A stretch of DNA of 64,000 bases, taken from assembly GCF_018141445.1 (NCBI RefSeq), contig NZ_CP058649.1, positions 2,871,001 through 2,935,000 of the forward strand. Direction: 5' to 3'. Under the pieces are notes generated by a model that was not told the origin of the DNA, made no database searches, and worked only from the letters and a program-made list of their open reading frames with translations. Positions 1 through 8,640 of the stretch are shown here, in pieces; within the stretch, counting starts at the first letter, position 1, and each line of letters begins with the position of its first letter. The translations under genes and the position numbers were made by a program. Source of the DNA: Vallitalea pronyensis (GTDB lineage Bacteria; Bacillota; Clostridia; Lachnospirales; Vallitaleaceae).

Positions 1-51
1 ACATTTTTTATGATGAGTATAATAGCTTATCGTAAAAATACCATTTATTAG
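1..51 (+). CDS. C-terminal tail of an upstream gene, possibly an ABC permease (partial)
   Basis: Frame 1 is open from the window edge to a TAG at 49-51 and reads TFFMMSIIAYRKNTIY, a hydrophobic stretch followed by a short basic tail. This looks like the last membrane helix and cytoplasmic end of an integral membrane protein. It sits 34 bp before a histidine kinase-response regulator pair, a context in which ABC-2 type permeases are common. Only 16 residues are visible, so the family is inferred and the call is weak. Confidence 0.35.
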   Translation, partial: TFFMMSIIAYRKNTIY

Positions 52-85
52 AACTGTTTAATTTGATGAAAGGTCAGGCGTTCAT

Positions 86-1183
86 GTGATGAAGTATATG
101 GTAAAAGCTTTAATCATAGGGAGCATTGCATTTGAAATGGCTCAGGTGTCCATTACATCCATGGATATTATTTTCTTCCTGTTATTAATAACGGTCACTT
201 TGTCTATGGAAGAAGTAGGTAGAAAGTGGCAAACATTGATTTTTTTGTTCGAGTGCATCATGATGATCTATATGTATGAAGGGTTGGGTTTTTCCAGTAC
301 AGTTTTAACACTCATGATATTCGATAGTTTATATTTTGGATTTTATGTGGGCTTACTACCTGTTTTGTACATGATGCTTACGGGTTTACCCATGTTTTCA
401 ATGATGCATCACATGCTACTATTTGTCATGACAGGAGCCACCGCATATGTATTGAAAAGAAGTAAGGCAAAAGAAATACGTGATAGAAGTATATTGGATA
501 ATGAACGACGTGTCAGGTATGATTTGGAAGTGGTGCAACATGCCTTGATACAATCCAATAAAGAAATTGAGCGTTTAACGGAGGTAAAGGAAAGGAATCG
601 TATCGCCAGAGATTTACATGATAACATAGGGCATAGTATGGCAGGTATGTTGATGCAATTACAAGCAGCAATAAAAATTCTTCATACCAATAAACCGAAG
701 GCAGAAGGCATGTTATATGGGTGTGTAACGAAGCTTCAAACATCTTTGGAAACCATACGGGATACGGTGCATAATATGTATCACGTTAAACGTGTGACTA
801 TGGATACCCTTAAAAGGATAATAGACCAATATACCTATTGTACAATTGATGCCACCTACGGAGGAAATTTCCTGCATATCCCTGAGAATCATTTTAAAGT
901 ATTAAGCTTTGTACTAAAAGAAGCTCTTACCAATGTGAGTAAACATTCAGGTGCTTCTCATGTACAGGTACATATGACCAATACTGGCAAGCTTCTTAGA
1001 ATGCAAATAAAGGATAATGGTAAAGGCTATCAGGGTACAGCAGGAGGTGTTGGCTTAAGAATTATGAGAGAGCGGATTGAACAATTGGATGGATATTTTA
1101 GTATTGATGGTGAAAATGGCACACGCATTGTATGTGTTATACCCGTAAGAACGGAGAATGAACATGAGAATTATGATAGTTGA
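86..1183 (+). CDS. NarL/LiaS-type sensor histidine kinase
   Basis: Membrane sensor kinase that autophosphorylates and passes phosphate to the response regulator encoded next. About 120 N-terminal residues form several hydrophobic segments with almost no extracellular loop, so it may sense a membrane event or a partner transporter. A short coiled coil follows (about 135-170), then the HisKA_3 dimerisation box with ERNRIARDLHDNIGH and phospho-acceptor His178. The HATPase_c domain has an N box (KEALTNVSKH, about 278-288) and the G box DNGKGYQG. Length (365 residues) is usual for the family. The GTG at 86 is followed at once by an ATG at 89, and either could start the protein. It overlaps the regulator gene by 20 bp, so the two are translationally coupled. 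Confidence 0.88.
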   Translation: MMKYMVKALIIGSIAFEMAQVSITSMDIIFFLLLITVTLSMEEVGRKWQTLIFLFECIMMIYMYEGLGFSSTVLTLMIFDSLYFGFYVGLLPVLYMMLTGLPMFSMMHHMLLFVMTGATAYVLKRSKAKEIRDRSILDNERRVRYDLEVVQHALIQSNKEIERLTEVKERNRIARDLHDNIGHSMAGMLMQLQAAIKILHTNKPKAEGMLYGCVTKLQTSLETIRDTVHNMYHVKRVTMDTLKRIIDQYTYCTIDATYGGNFLHIPENHFKVLSFVLKEALTNVSKHSGASHVQVHMTNTGKLLRMQIKDNGKGYQGTAGGVGLRIMRERIEQLDGYFSIDGENGTRIVCVIPVRTENEHENYDS

Positions 1184-1802
1184 TGATGATACACTGGTTA
1201 GTGATGGTCTAAAAATTCTAATAGAAACAGAAGAGGATATGGAAGTGGTAGGCGTTGCAGCTAATGGTAGAGAAGCTTTTGAACAATGCGCTACTCAAAC
1301 ACCAGATATTGTCTTAATGGATGTTCGAATGCCATTGGTTGATGGCATTGAAGGCACCAAGATGATTAAAGAAAAGTTTCCTCATATAAAAGTTCTTGTG
1401 CTGACGACATTTAAGGATGAGGCTTATATTATTGAAGCCATTAAAAACGGTGCAGAAGGTTATTTATTAAAAAATCAATCAGCGGATGTCATCATTGAAA
1501 GTATAAGAACCTTAAATAAAGGTACTTTTGTGTGTGAAAAAGGGATTATGGATGTATTCAAGAGCATGATTCACCAAAAGCCTAAGCAGCAGCTAGATGC
1601 CTTAGATCAGTATGGTCTGAGTGCAAGAGAGATAGAGATTCTAGCCCTCATAGCAAAAGGATTAAGCAATAAGGAAATTGGCGAGATGCTCTATATCGGT
1701 ACAGGAACGGTTAGAAATTATATTACATCCATTCTTGATAAATTACAATTAAGGGACAGAACACAATTGGCTATATTGTACCTAAAACTACATGGCCACT
1801 GA
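1164..1802 (+). CDS. NarL/LuxR-family response regulator
   Basis: Cytoplasmic transcription regulator partnered with the preceding kinase. The receiver domain has the acidic pocket VDDD near the start, phospho-acceptor Asp53 in LMDVRMP, the Thr of LVLTTF and the Lys of YLLKNQ. A C-terminal LuxR-type helix-turn-helix follows (LSAREIEILALIAKGLSNKEIG). I chose the ATG at 1164 because GGAG at 1153-1156 lies 7 bp upstream; an in-frame ATG at 1158 is too close to that site. It probably controls the transporter genes lost at the left edge, as in LiaR/DesR-like systems. That target is inferred from position only. Confidence 0.88.
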   Translation: MRIMIVDDDTLVSDGLKILIETEEDMEVVGVAANGREAFEQCATQTPDIVLMDVRMPLVDGIEGTKMIKEKFPHIKVLVLTTFKDEAYIIEAIKNGAEGYLLKNQSADVIIESIRTLNKGTFVCEKGIMDVFKSMIHQKPKQQLDALDQYGLSAREIEILALIAKGLSNKEIGEMLYIGTGTVRNYITSILDKLQLRDRTQLAILYLKLHGH

Positions 1803-1942
1803 CGTGTCTTTTGTATAAAGCAAATAACATGATAAGCATACATTTATAAGAAAAGATAGTCTATGACTTATTTCGCCAGATAATTATGAATGCATGCAGA
1901 TGTTGTAAAGGCCTATAAAGTATCCTATTTTTGCTAAAAGCG

Positions 1943-1971
1943 TTGACAAAAGTATGATTGATATGTATAAT
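1943..1971 (+). promoter_or_regulatory. Sigma-A promoter of the DUF177-rpmF operon
   Basis: Perfect -35 TTGACA (1943-1948) and perfect -10 TATAAT (1966-1971) separated by 17 bp. It is the only strong signal in the otherwise featureless 1803-2032 gap and places transcription start near 1978, about 55 bp before the DUF177 ATG. Confidence 0.85.
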
Positions 1972-2032
1972 TACATGTGGTTATTTTATGCGAGTAAACT
2001 TTCCAAATATAAAATATATATGGGGTGAGGTT

Positions 2033-2524
2033 ATGCACATTAATTTAACTGACTTTTTATTCGATCATGAGACGAATAGAGAATTATCGTCAGACTTAGG
2101 TGTTAAACAGTTAACTCTTGGCGGAAATAAGATTCAAGTAGAGGATGTTCTTCATCTTGATTTGCAAATGACAAATCTGGGAGAAAAGAAAATTCATTTG
2201 GAAGGTTGCTTAACAGGCACATTGATGATGCCTTGTGACCGATGTATGGATGAAGTTCACTACACCTTTGAAACTGATTTTTCTAAAGATGTACAATTAG
2301 ATGATCCTGATATCTATTATGTAGAAGGTCATCATCTAGATTTAGAAAAATTAGCTTTAAGCGAATTAATTATTGAGTTACCTATGAAAGTTTTATGCAG
2401 TGAAACCTGCAAAGGTATTTGTAACCAATGCGGTGTTAACTTAAATCAAGAAACTTGCAGCTGCGACCGCAGTGACATAGATCCAAGATTAGCCGTTTTT
2501 AAAGATTTAATGAAAGAGTTTTAA
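2033..2524 (+). CDS. YceD/DUF177 family protein, 23S rRNA accumulation factor family
   Basis: A 163-residue soluble protein of the DUF177/YceD family, which nearly always precedes rpmF and is linked to ribosome or rRNA synthesis. Cysteine pairs CDRC in the middle and CSETCKGICNQCG plus CSC near the C-terminus suggest metal binding, as in other clostridial members. The frame is open upstream to 1958, but the start is set at ATG 2033 because GGGGTGAGG lies just upstream and the promoter start site falls after 1958. Stop and rpmF start are 15 bp apart, with the rpmF ribosome site abutting the stop. Confidence 0.9.
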   Translation: MHINLTDFLFDHETNRELSSDLGVKQLTLGGNKIQVEDVLHLDLQMTNLGEKKIHLEGCLTGTLMMPCDRCMDEVHYTFETDFSKDVQLDDPDIYYVEGHHLDLEKLALSELIIELPMKVLCSETCKGICNQCGVNLNQETCSCDRSDIDPRLAVFKDLMKEF

Positions 2525-2539
2525 GGAGGTGTTAGGCAC

Positions 2540-2716
2540 ATGGCAGTACCAAAAAGAAAAGTATCCCAAGCTAGAAGAGATAAGCGTCGAGCTAATTGGA
2601 AGTTAACAGCTCCTAACTTAGCGAAATGTAGTAAATGTGGGGAATTAATTATGCCTCATAGAGTGTGTAAAGCATGTGGAACTTACAAGAATAAAGTAGT
2701 TATTGAAACTGAATAA
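2540..2716 (+). CDS. rpmF: 50S ribosomal protein L32
   Basis: A 58-residue protein beginning MAVPKRKVSQARRDKRR, the hallmark N-terminus of L32, with a four-cysteine zinc ribbon (Cys30, Cys33, Cys43, Cys46). The first pair is CSKC and the second CKAC, so this is the zinc-containing (C+) form. An AAGGAGGTG site overlaps the end of the DUF177 gene. A rho-independent terminator follows immediately, so the pair forms a two-gene unit. Confidence 0.97.
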   Translation: MAVPKRKVSQARRDKRRANWKLTAPNLAKCSKCGELIMPHRVCKACGTYKNKVVIETE

Positions 2717-2720
2717 TTAT

Positions 2721-2743
2721 AAGGCAGCGTAAGCTGCCTTTAA
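2721..2743 (+). terminator. Rho-independent terminator of rpmF
   Basis: Perfect 8-bp stem AAGGCAGC/GCTGCCTT with a GTAA loop (2729-2732), ending in TTTAATT. Confidence 0.8.
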
Positions 2744-2773
2744 TTATTCATATCATTAATTTCAAAATAGTTA

Positions 2774-2802
2774 TTGAAAAGATGAACAAAGTTTAGTATA
2801 GT
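2774..2802 (+). promoter_or_regulatory. Sigma-A promoter of plsX
   Basis: TTGAAA (2774-2779), 17-bp spacer, TATAGT (2797-2802). It follows the rpmF terminator, showing that plsX-acpP is transcribed separately. No FapR-type palindrome was recognised. Confidence 0.7.
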
Positions 2803-2832
2803 ATTTTTAGAATGTAGATTAGGGGGTACTAT

Positions 2833-3831
2833 ATGCAGGATATGATAACTGTTGCAGTTGATGCAATGGGAGGCGATCATGCCCCAGCAGAAGTTGTAAA
2901 AGGTACGATCGATGCTATAGCGGATAACCGTAACATAAAGATTTACTTAGTTGGTCATAATATTAGCATAAATGATGAGCTTTCTAAGTACACATATAAT
3001 AAAGAACAGATAGAGGTAGTTGATGCTAAAGAAATAATCGACCTTCATGAATCACCTGTTATGGCCATACGAAGAAAAAAAGAATCTTCAATTGTAAAAG
3101 GGCTAAAGCTTGTAAAAGAAAAAAAAGCGGATGCTTTTGTTTCTGCAGGCAGCACAGGTGCTCTGCTTGCTGGTGGAACATTTGTTGTAGGTCGAATAAA
3201 GGGTGTTGAAAGACCTGCACTTGCACCGTTTATACCCCATAAAAAAGGTGTCTCTTTGCTCATTGATTGTGGTGCAAATGTAGACTCTAAAGCAAGTTAC
3301 TTGGTGCAGTTTGCTAAGATGGGTTCTATCTATTACGAGAATGTTTTGGGGGTAAAGAATCCAAAAGTAGCGTTAGTAAATATTGGAGAAGAAGAATCCA
3401 AGGGGAATAGTCTTGTAAAAGAAGCCTATGCATTATTGAAACAAGAAGACGACATTCAATTTATTGGCAACATTGAAGCAAGAGATATATCGTCAGGTAA
3501 AGCGGACGTATTGGTGTGTGATGCGTTTGTTGGTAATATTATACTTAAATATACAGAGGGATTTGGTTTAACGTTACTCAGTATGTTGAAGGATGCTTTC
3601 TTACAAGATACCCGATCCAAATTGGGAGCTTTGTTGTTAAAACCAGCTCTTAAAAAGTTTAAAAAGCAATTGGATTATACCGAATATGGTGGCGCACCAC
3701 TTCTTGGCTTGGAAGGGCTTGTTGTGAAGACACATGGCAGTTCGGATGCGAAAGCCATCAAAAATACCATTATTCAGTGTAAAACCTTTGCAGAACAAAA
3801 CATTAATCATAAAATTAAACAAAAGTTTTAG
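2833..3831 (+). CDS. plsX: Phosphate acyltransferase PlsX
   Basis: Converts acyl-ACP and phosphate to acyl-phosphate, the donor used by PlsY (also in this window at 45998) to acylate glycerol 3-phosphate at the start of phospholipid synthesis. The 332-residue protein opens with the signature VAVDAMGGDHAPAEVVKG and has SAGSTGALLAGG and CDAFVGNIILK in the expected order. AGGGGG lies 5 bp upstream of ATG 2833; a second ATG at 2842 is possible. It is followed by acpP, the usual fatty-acid block, though fabD, fabG and fapR are not here. Confidence 0.95.
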   Translation: MQDMITVAVDAMGGDHAPAEVVKGTIDAIADNRNIKIYLVGHNISINDELSKYTYNKEQIEVVDAKEIIDLHESPVMAIRRKKESSIVKGLKLVKEKKADAFVSAGSTGALLAGGTFVVGRIKGVERPALAPFIPHKKGVSLLIDCGANVDSKASYLVQFAKMGSIYYENVLGVKNPKVALVNIGEEESKGNSLVKEAYALLKQEDDIQFIGNIEARDISSGKADVLVCDAFVGNIILKYTEGFGLTLLSMLKDAFLQDTRSKLGALLLKPALKKFKKQLDYTEYGGAPLLGLEGLVVKTHGSSDAKAIKNTIIQCKTFAEQNINHKIKQKF

Positions 3832-3880
3832 CTTAAGGTAAGAGAAAATAATAAATAATCCTTAAAAGGGGGCAATCAAA

Positions 3881-4117
3881 ATGGAATTTGAAAAGTTAGT
3901 AGCCATTATATCTGAGTTCACCAATATTGATGAGGATAAGATTACAAAAGAGACGAAATTTGTTGACGATCTTAATGTGGATTCACTTGATTTAGTACAG
4001 ATTATTATGGCAGTTGAAGAAGAATTTGATATTGAAATTGACAACGAACAAGCTGAAAAGATTGTCACAGTTAATGATGCAGTTGAAGCCATTAATTCAG
4101 AAATTAATAACGACTAA
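3881..4117 (+). CDS. acpP: Acyl carrier protein
   Basis: A 78-residue acidic four-helix carrier for fatty acid synthesis. The phosphopantetheine attachment site is Ser35 in the DSLD motif, followed by the typical LVQIIMAVEEEFDIEI helix II. AAAGGGGG is 8-9 bp before the ATG. It lies 49 bp after plsX and ends at its own terminator. Confidence 0.96.
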   Translation: MEFEKLVAIISEFTNIDEDKITKETKFVDDLNVDSLDLVQIIMAVEEEFDIEIDNEQAEKIVTVNDAVEAINSEINND

Positions 4118-4120
4118 TCT

Positions 4121-4143
4121 AAGCCCTTACGTTTAAGGGCTTT
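4121..4143 (+). terminator. Rho-independent terminator of acpP
   Basis: Stem AAGCCCTTA/TAAGGGCTT (4121-4129 with 4134-4142) and a 4-nt loop, followed by a short T run. It separates plsX-acpP from rnc. Confidence 0.8.
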
Positions 4144-4197
4144 ACTATTATTAGCTACCTCTAAATATGTTATCATAAACAAGGAGGAGGGAATATT

Positions 4198-4887
4198 TTG
4201 AGGAATAAGTATCGGAACTTGAATGAGTTTCAGAAAATTGTAGGTTATAGGTTTAAGGATGTAAAATTATTGTCTCAAGCACTTACCCATAGCTCTTATG
4301 CTAATGAGCACAAGATGTCTAAGTTTGAAAACAACGAACGCCTTGAGTTTCTAGGAGATGCGGTACTTGAGATTGTAACCAGTGATTTTTTATTTGGGAA
4401 ATATACAGACATGCTTGAAGGTGAATTGACCAAATTTAGAGCCAGCATTGTATGTGAACCTACATTAGCCAATTTTTCTAATGAAATAAGACTGGGTGAG
4501 TTTATTCGATTAGGAAAAGGGGAAGAGAACTCTGGAGGAAGATTTCGAGCATCTGTACTATCCGATGCAGTAGAAGCCCTTATAGGTGCTATCTATCTGG
4601 ATGGAGAACTAGAAGCAGCTCGAGGGTTTATCCTTCGCACATTACTAAAAGATGTAGAGAAACGTAAGTTATTTATTGATAGTAAGACACATCTGCAAGA
4701 GATTATTCAAAAAACCAGTGAACATCCAATTGAATACATAATTGTAAAAGAAAAAGGACCCGATCACAACAAGCTATTTATGGTTGAAGTAAGACATGAA
4801 GGAAAAGTCATTGGTTATGGTAGAGGTCGCAGTAAGAAATCAGCAGAACAAGATGGTGCTTACGACGCTATTAAAAATATTAAATAA
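4198..4887 (+). CDS. rnc: Ribonuclease III
   Basis: Endonuclease that cuts double-stranded RNA in rRNA maturation. Its 229 residues hold the RNase III signature NERLEFLGDAVLE (catalytic Glu47 and Asp54), the second pair Asp123 and Glu126 in LSDAVEALIGA, and a C-terminal dsRNA-binding domain (about 160-229) ending in GRGRSKKSAEQDGAYDA. Start is TTG 4198, supported by a strong AAGGAGGAGG 7 bp upstream and no better downstream codon. rnc-smc-ftsY order is classical. A fold-back element separates it from smc. Confidence 0.96.
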   Translation: MRNKYRNLNEFQKIVGYRFKDVKLLSQALTHSSYANEHKMSKFENNERLEFLGDAVLEIVTSDFLFGKYTDMLEGELTKFRASIVCEPTLANFSNEIRLGEFIRLGKGEENSGGRFRASVLSDAVEALIGAIYLDGELEAARGFILRTLLKDVEKRKLFIDSKTHLQEIIQKTSEHPIEYIIVKEKGPDHNKLFMVEVRHEGKVIGYGRGRSKKSAEQDGAYDAIKNIK

Positions 4888-4888
4888 C

Positions 4889-5034
4889 ACAATTGACAGT
4901 GTACAATTGACAACTATTATGGGATATGTGTAACAATAAAGTTTCCCGCCATTGTTTATGACTTTGTCCTTGCAAGGAAACAAAGCCATCATACAATATG
5001 ATTATATAATTGTCCATTGTTCATTGCCTATTGA
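4889..5034. repeat. Fold-back intergenic element with 25-bp imperfect terminal inverted repeats
   Basis: The gap between rnc and smc is bounded by arms 4889-4913 and 5010-5034. Each arm matches the reverse complement of the other at 19 of 25 positions by eye. The left arm itself carries a direct repeat of ACAATTGACA (4889-4898, 4903-4912). A second nested hairpin pairs CTTTGT 4962-4967 with ACAAAG 4980-4985 around the palindrome CCTTGCAAGG. No reading frame is present. This is what a small non-autonomous (MITE-like) element or a structured intergenic RNA would look like. No target-site duplication is evident. Confidence 0.5.
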
Positions 5035-5070
5035 AAGCCGCTAGTGCTTAAAGTAAGGTAAGGGGATACC

Positions 5071-8000
5071 ATGCATTTAAAAAGTATTGAATTACAAGGA
5101 TTTAAGTCTTTCGCCAACAAAATAAATTTCGAATTTGATGAAGGTATTACGGGTATTGTAGGACCAAATGGTAGTGGTAAAAGTAACATAGCCGATGCTG
5201 TCAGGTGGGTTCTTGGCGCCCAAAGCGCTAAGCAGCTTCGTGGCTCTAAGATGGAAGATGTTATATTTGCTGGTACTGAAAATAGGCGACCCGTCAGTTA
5301 TTCCCAGGTGGACATTACCATCGATAATCATGATAGACGCATGGCTATCGACTACCTTGAAGTCACCATTTCTAGACGGGTATACCGTTCAGGTGAAAGT
5401 GAATTCTACATTAATAAGTCAGCTTGTCGTCTAAAAGACATTCATGAATTATTCTTGGATACTGGTGTTGGAAAAGAAGGTTATTCCATTATAGGACAAG
5501 GTCAAATCGATAAGATTCTAAGTACCAAACCGGAAGATAGAAGAAATCTTTTTGATGAAGCGGCAGGCATTGTGAAATTCAAGCATCGAAAATCAGATGC
5601 CTATAAAAAACTTGAAGAAGAAAAGCAGAATCTTGTAAGGATTAATGATATCATTCGAGAGCTTGATGGTCAACGGGACATGTTAGAAGGACAAGCTGAG
5701 GTAGCAAAAAATTATCTTGTATTGAAAGAAGATCTGAAAAAACACGAAGTGAATATCTTCATCAATGACTATGAAAAATTAAACAATGGGGTCAAAGACA
5801 TTGTAGAAAAAGAGCAGGATATTCATGAAGAGATTCAGTCTGTTAAACATCAATATCAACAGGCTAAGGATAAACATCATGAGATGCAGGATCATATTGA
5901 GCAAATGAGCGGGTTGATCGATGAGAAGAAAGATGAACGAACAGCCTACAACATTGAAAAAGAAAAAATTGACAATAACATTAACATGACCAGTGAACGT
6001 ATTCGTTCAATTAATGAAGCTATTACACGTATTGAAGAAAATATGGGTGAACTTCAGGCAAGATATGAGATGAATAAGGGCAATGTGGAGCAATATCATG
6101 GGTTGCTACTATCCTTGAACGAAGATTATAAAAAAGTTAAAGCGGGTCTCAATGATAAAGAAGAAAATTTACAAAAAATAAACAGTGATATTAAACTTCG
6201 AGAAGAAACCATTGAAGAGATAAAAACAAATATCATTGAAAGAATGAATGAAATAACCGTTGTTAAAAGTAATTTACAGCGTTATCAGACCATGTTGGAA
6301 AATGTTGAGAAGCGAAAAGAATTGCTCACAGAAAAAATGACCCAAGTCCATGGCGAACAAGCAGCATTGAAAGAGAAACATAAAAATCTTGAAACCTTAT
6401 TAACAAATCTAAATCAAGATATTACTCATACAAAGCAGCAAATCAATGAGCTAGAGCAACAAGTGGACACGTGCAGCACTGAAAAACGTCAAGTCAGTGA
6501 CAAACTAGGGTCACTGAATCAACAGTTAAACCAATTTCAATCCAGATACAATGCTCTGAATGATATTACAGAACACTATGAAGGCTATAACTACAGTATT
6601 CGCAAGGTAATGGAACTAAAAACGAAACAGAACTTATCAGGTGTATTAGGCGTTGTGGCAGATATTATTTCAGTGGATAAACAATATGAAACAGCCATCG
6701 AAACAGCTCTTGGTGCCGGCATACAGAATATTATTACCAAGGATGAAGAAACGGCAAAGTTATTAATTAATCATCTAAAAACCAATCGTTATGGACGGGC
6801 TACATTCCTGCCATTAACCAGTATACGTACAAACGGGTATCAGCAGACCCTTAGCCAAGAGAAAGGGTTTATTGGTTATGCAAGTGAGTTGGTTAATCAT
6901 GACCAGCTCTATACGAATGTCATTAAGTATCTGTTAGGTCGTGTGGTCATCGTAGACCATATTGACAATGGTGTACGGTTAGCTAAGAAATTCAACTATA
7001 AGTTAAAGATTGTCACGTTATCTGGTGAGGTACTGAATCCAGGAGGCTCCATGACAGGTGGTAGCTTTAAAAGTAAGGGTAACAGTTTCTTATCCCGTAA
7101 GCGAGAATTAGAAGAATATCAGGTAAAAATTAAAGAGGTTGCAAGTCGTATTGAAAAAGGCAATGACCATCAAGAAAAACTTGTGGAAAAAGAAACGGCA
7201 TTAAAAAAACAATTAGATGAACTTGTTAGCCGTAGTCATGGCCTTAATATTGAGTTAAATGCATCCCAGATGCGTATGAAACAAATGAACAAAGATAGGC
7301 AACAGAAGTCTCAGGAAATGGAAGATGGACAACGTGAACTTATGGAATTGGATGTTCAAAGCAGAGAATTAAAAGAAACCACTAATACCTATAATCAAAA
7401 ATTATATGGGACAGAAAATGAAAATACAGACGCAGAAGATAAAGTTGTCTATTTAACGGATATGATTCAAAAGAAAAAGGTTGATAAAGAAGCCTTATCG
7501 GAAGAAATAACCCATCTAAAGATAAGCCTAACATCAACAGAACAGAAAATAAAAAGCACAAAAGAGAATCTTAGTCGATTGGAAGATGAATCCAATGACA
7601 TCCAGCAGCAAAAGGAAAAAAACCAAGAAGAAATAACAAAAAATCAAGAGGATATTGCAGCCAAAACAGATATCATTCATCAATATAAACAAGACGTGGC
7701 CCTTATATTAGAGAAAATAGCAAGCATGGAAAAAGAAATTGAAACGTTGACTAGGGAAAAAGAGGCCATGACCCTTTCTCAAAATAAGTTATTTGAAGAA
7801 CGTGAAGACTTAAGTCAAAAGGTGAATCTTCTAGAGAAAGAAGTTTTGCGACTGGGTAATTCTAAAATAAAGTATGAATTACAGATTGAAAATATTACCA
7901 ACTATATGTGGGATGAATATGCTGTAACCTATAATATGGTTTTGGACTATAAAGATGATTGTGGCAGCATGACCCAGTTAAAAAGTAAAGTGAAGCATTT

Positions 8001-8631
8001 AAAGCAGGAAATTAAATTACTTGGTGACGTGAATGTCAATGCCATCGAGGAATATAAAGAGGTCATGACAAGATTTGACTTCTTAACAGAGCAAAGAGAT
8101 GATCTCATTGAGGCAGAGAAGAAGCTCATTAAGGTAATTGGTGAACTGGATAAAGAAATGACAAAGCAATTCAAGTCACGATTTGATGAAATTAAGCATC
8201 AATTCAATGCAGTATTTCGTGAGTTGTTTGGTGGTGGACAAGGATTATTATACCTTGTAGATGAAGATAATATTTTAGAATCAGGGATAACCATTGAAGC
8301 CCAGCCACCAGGAAAAAAGCTACAGAGTATGATGTTATTATCCGGTGGTGAAAGAGCTTTTACAGCAATCGCTCTGCTATTTGCTATCCAGCGGCTGAAG
8401 CCCTCACCGTTCTGTGTACTTGATGAGATTGAAGCGGCTTTAGATGATGCCAATGTGGAACGATTTGCAAAGTATTTACAGAAACTCTCCAAAAATACCC
8501 AGTTTATTATCATCACCCACAGAAGGGGTACAATGGAAGCAGCAGATGCTTTGTATGGTATAACCATGCAGGAAAAGGGTATATCAACAAGAGTTTCAGT
8601 AAAGTTAATAGAGAATGAATTGACAGGTTAG
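5071..8631 (+). CDS. smc: Chromosome segregation protein SMC
   Basis: The 1186-residue condensin ATPase that organises and segregates the chromosome with ScpA/ScpB. The N-terminal head has Walker A GPNGSGKSN (31-39). Long heptad-rich coiled coils flank a hinge (about 510-660, containing GVLGVVADII and the GGSMTGGS segment). The C-terminal head carries the signature LLSGGERAFTAIALLFA and Walker B/D-loop FCVLDEIEAALDD. Length is normal for Firmicutes. AAGGTAAGGGG precedes ATG 5071, and ftsY starts 9 bp after the stop. Confidence 0.98.
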   Translation: MHLKSIELQGFKSFANKINFEFDEGITGIVGPNGSGKSNIADAVRWVLGAQSAKQLRGSKMEDVIFAGTENRRPVSYSQVDITIDNHDRRMAIDYLEVTISRRVYRSGESEFYINKSACRLKDIHELFLDTGVGKEGYSIIGQGQIDKILSTKPEDRRNLFDEAAGIVKFKHRKSDAYKKLEEEKQNLVRINDIIRELDGQRDMLEGQAEVAKNYLVLKEDLKKHEVNIFINDYEKLNNGVKDIVEKEQDIHEEIQSVKHQYQQAKDKHHEMQDHIEQMSGLIDEKKDERTAYNIEKEKIDNNINMTSERIRSINEAITRIEENMGELQARYEMNKGNVEQYHGLLLSLNEDYKKVKAGLNDKEENLQKINSDIKLREETIEEIKTNIIERMNEITVVKSNLQRYQTMLENVEKRKELLTEKMTQVHGEQAALKEKHKNLETLLTNLNQDITHTKQQINELEQQVDTCSTEKRQVSDKLGSLNQQLNQFQSRYNALNDITEHYEGYNYSIRKVMELKTKQNLSGVLGVVADIISVDKQYETAIETALGAGIQNIITKDEETAKLLINHLKTNRYGRATFLPLTSIRTNGYQQTLSQEKGFIGYASELVNHDQLYTNVIKYLLGRVVIVDHIDNGVRLAKKFNYKLKIVTLSGEVLNPGGSMTGGSFKSKGNSFLSRKRELEEYQVKIKEVASRIEKGNDHQEKLVEKETALKKQLDELVSRSHGLNIELNASQMRMKQMNKDRQQKSQEMEDGQRELMELDVQSRELKETTNTYNQKLYGTENENTDAEDKVVYLTDMIQKKKVDKEALSEEITHLKISLTSTEQKIKSTKENLSRLEDESNDIQQQKEKNQEEITKNQEDIAAKTDIIHQYKQDVALILEKIASMEKEIETLTREKEAMTLSQNKLFEEREDLSQKVNLLEKEVLRLGNSKIKYELQIENITNYMWDEYAVTYNMVLDYKDDCGSMTQLKSKVKHLKQEIKLLGDVNVNAIEEYKEVMTRFDFLTEQRDDLIEAEKKLIKVIGELDKEMTKQFKSRFDEIKHQFNAVFRELFGGGQGLLYLVDEDNILESGITIEAQPPGKKLQSMMLLSGGERAFTAIALLFAIQRLKPSPFCVLDEIEAALDDANVERFAKYLQKLSKNTQFIIITHRRGTMEAADALYGITMQEKGISTRVSVKLIENELTG

Positions 8632-8640
8632 GAGGAACAT

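Noticed and set aside
1958..2032. Longer start for the DUF177 gene
   Set aside because: The predicted -10 box (1966-1971) lies inside this extension and the good ribosome site is at 2022-2030.
8199..8567. 122-codon minus-strand open frame opposite the smc ATPase head
   Set aside because: It lies entirely inside smc, has no ribosome site or recognisable domain, and is a shadow of the conserved LSGGERAF region.
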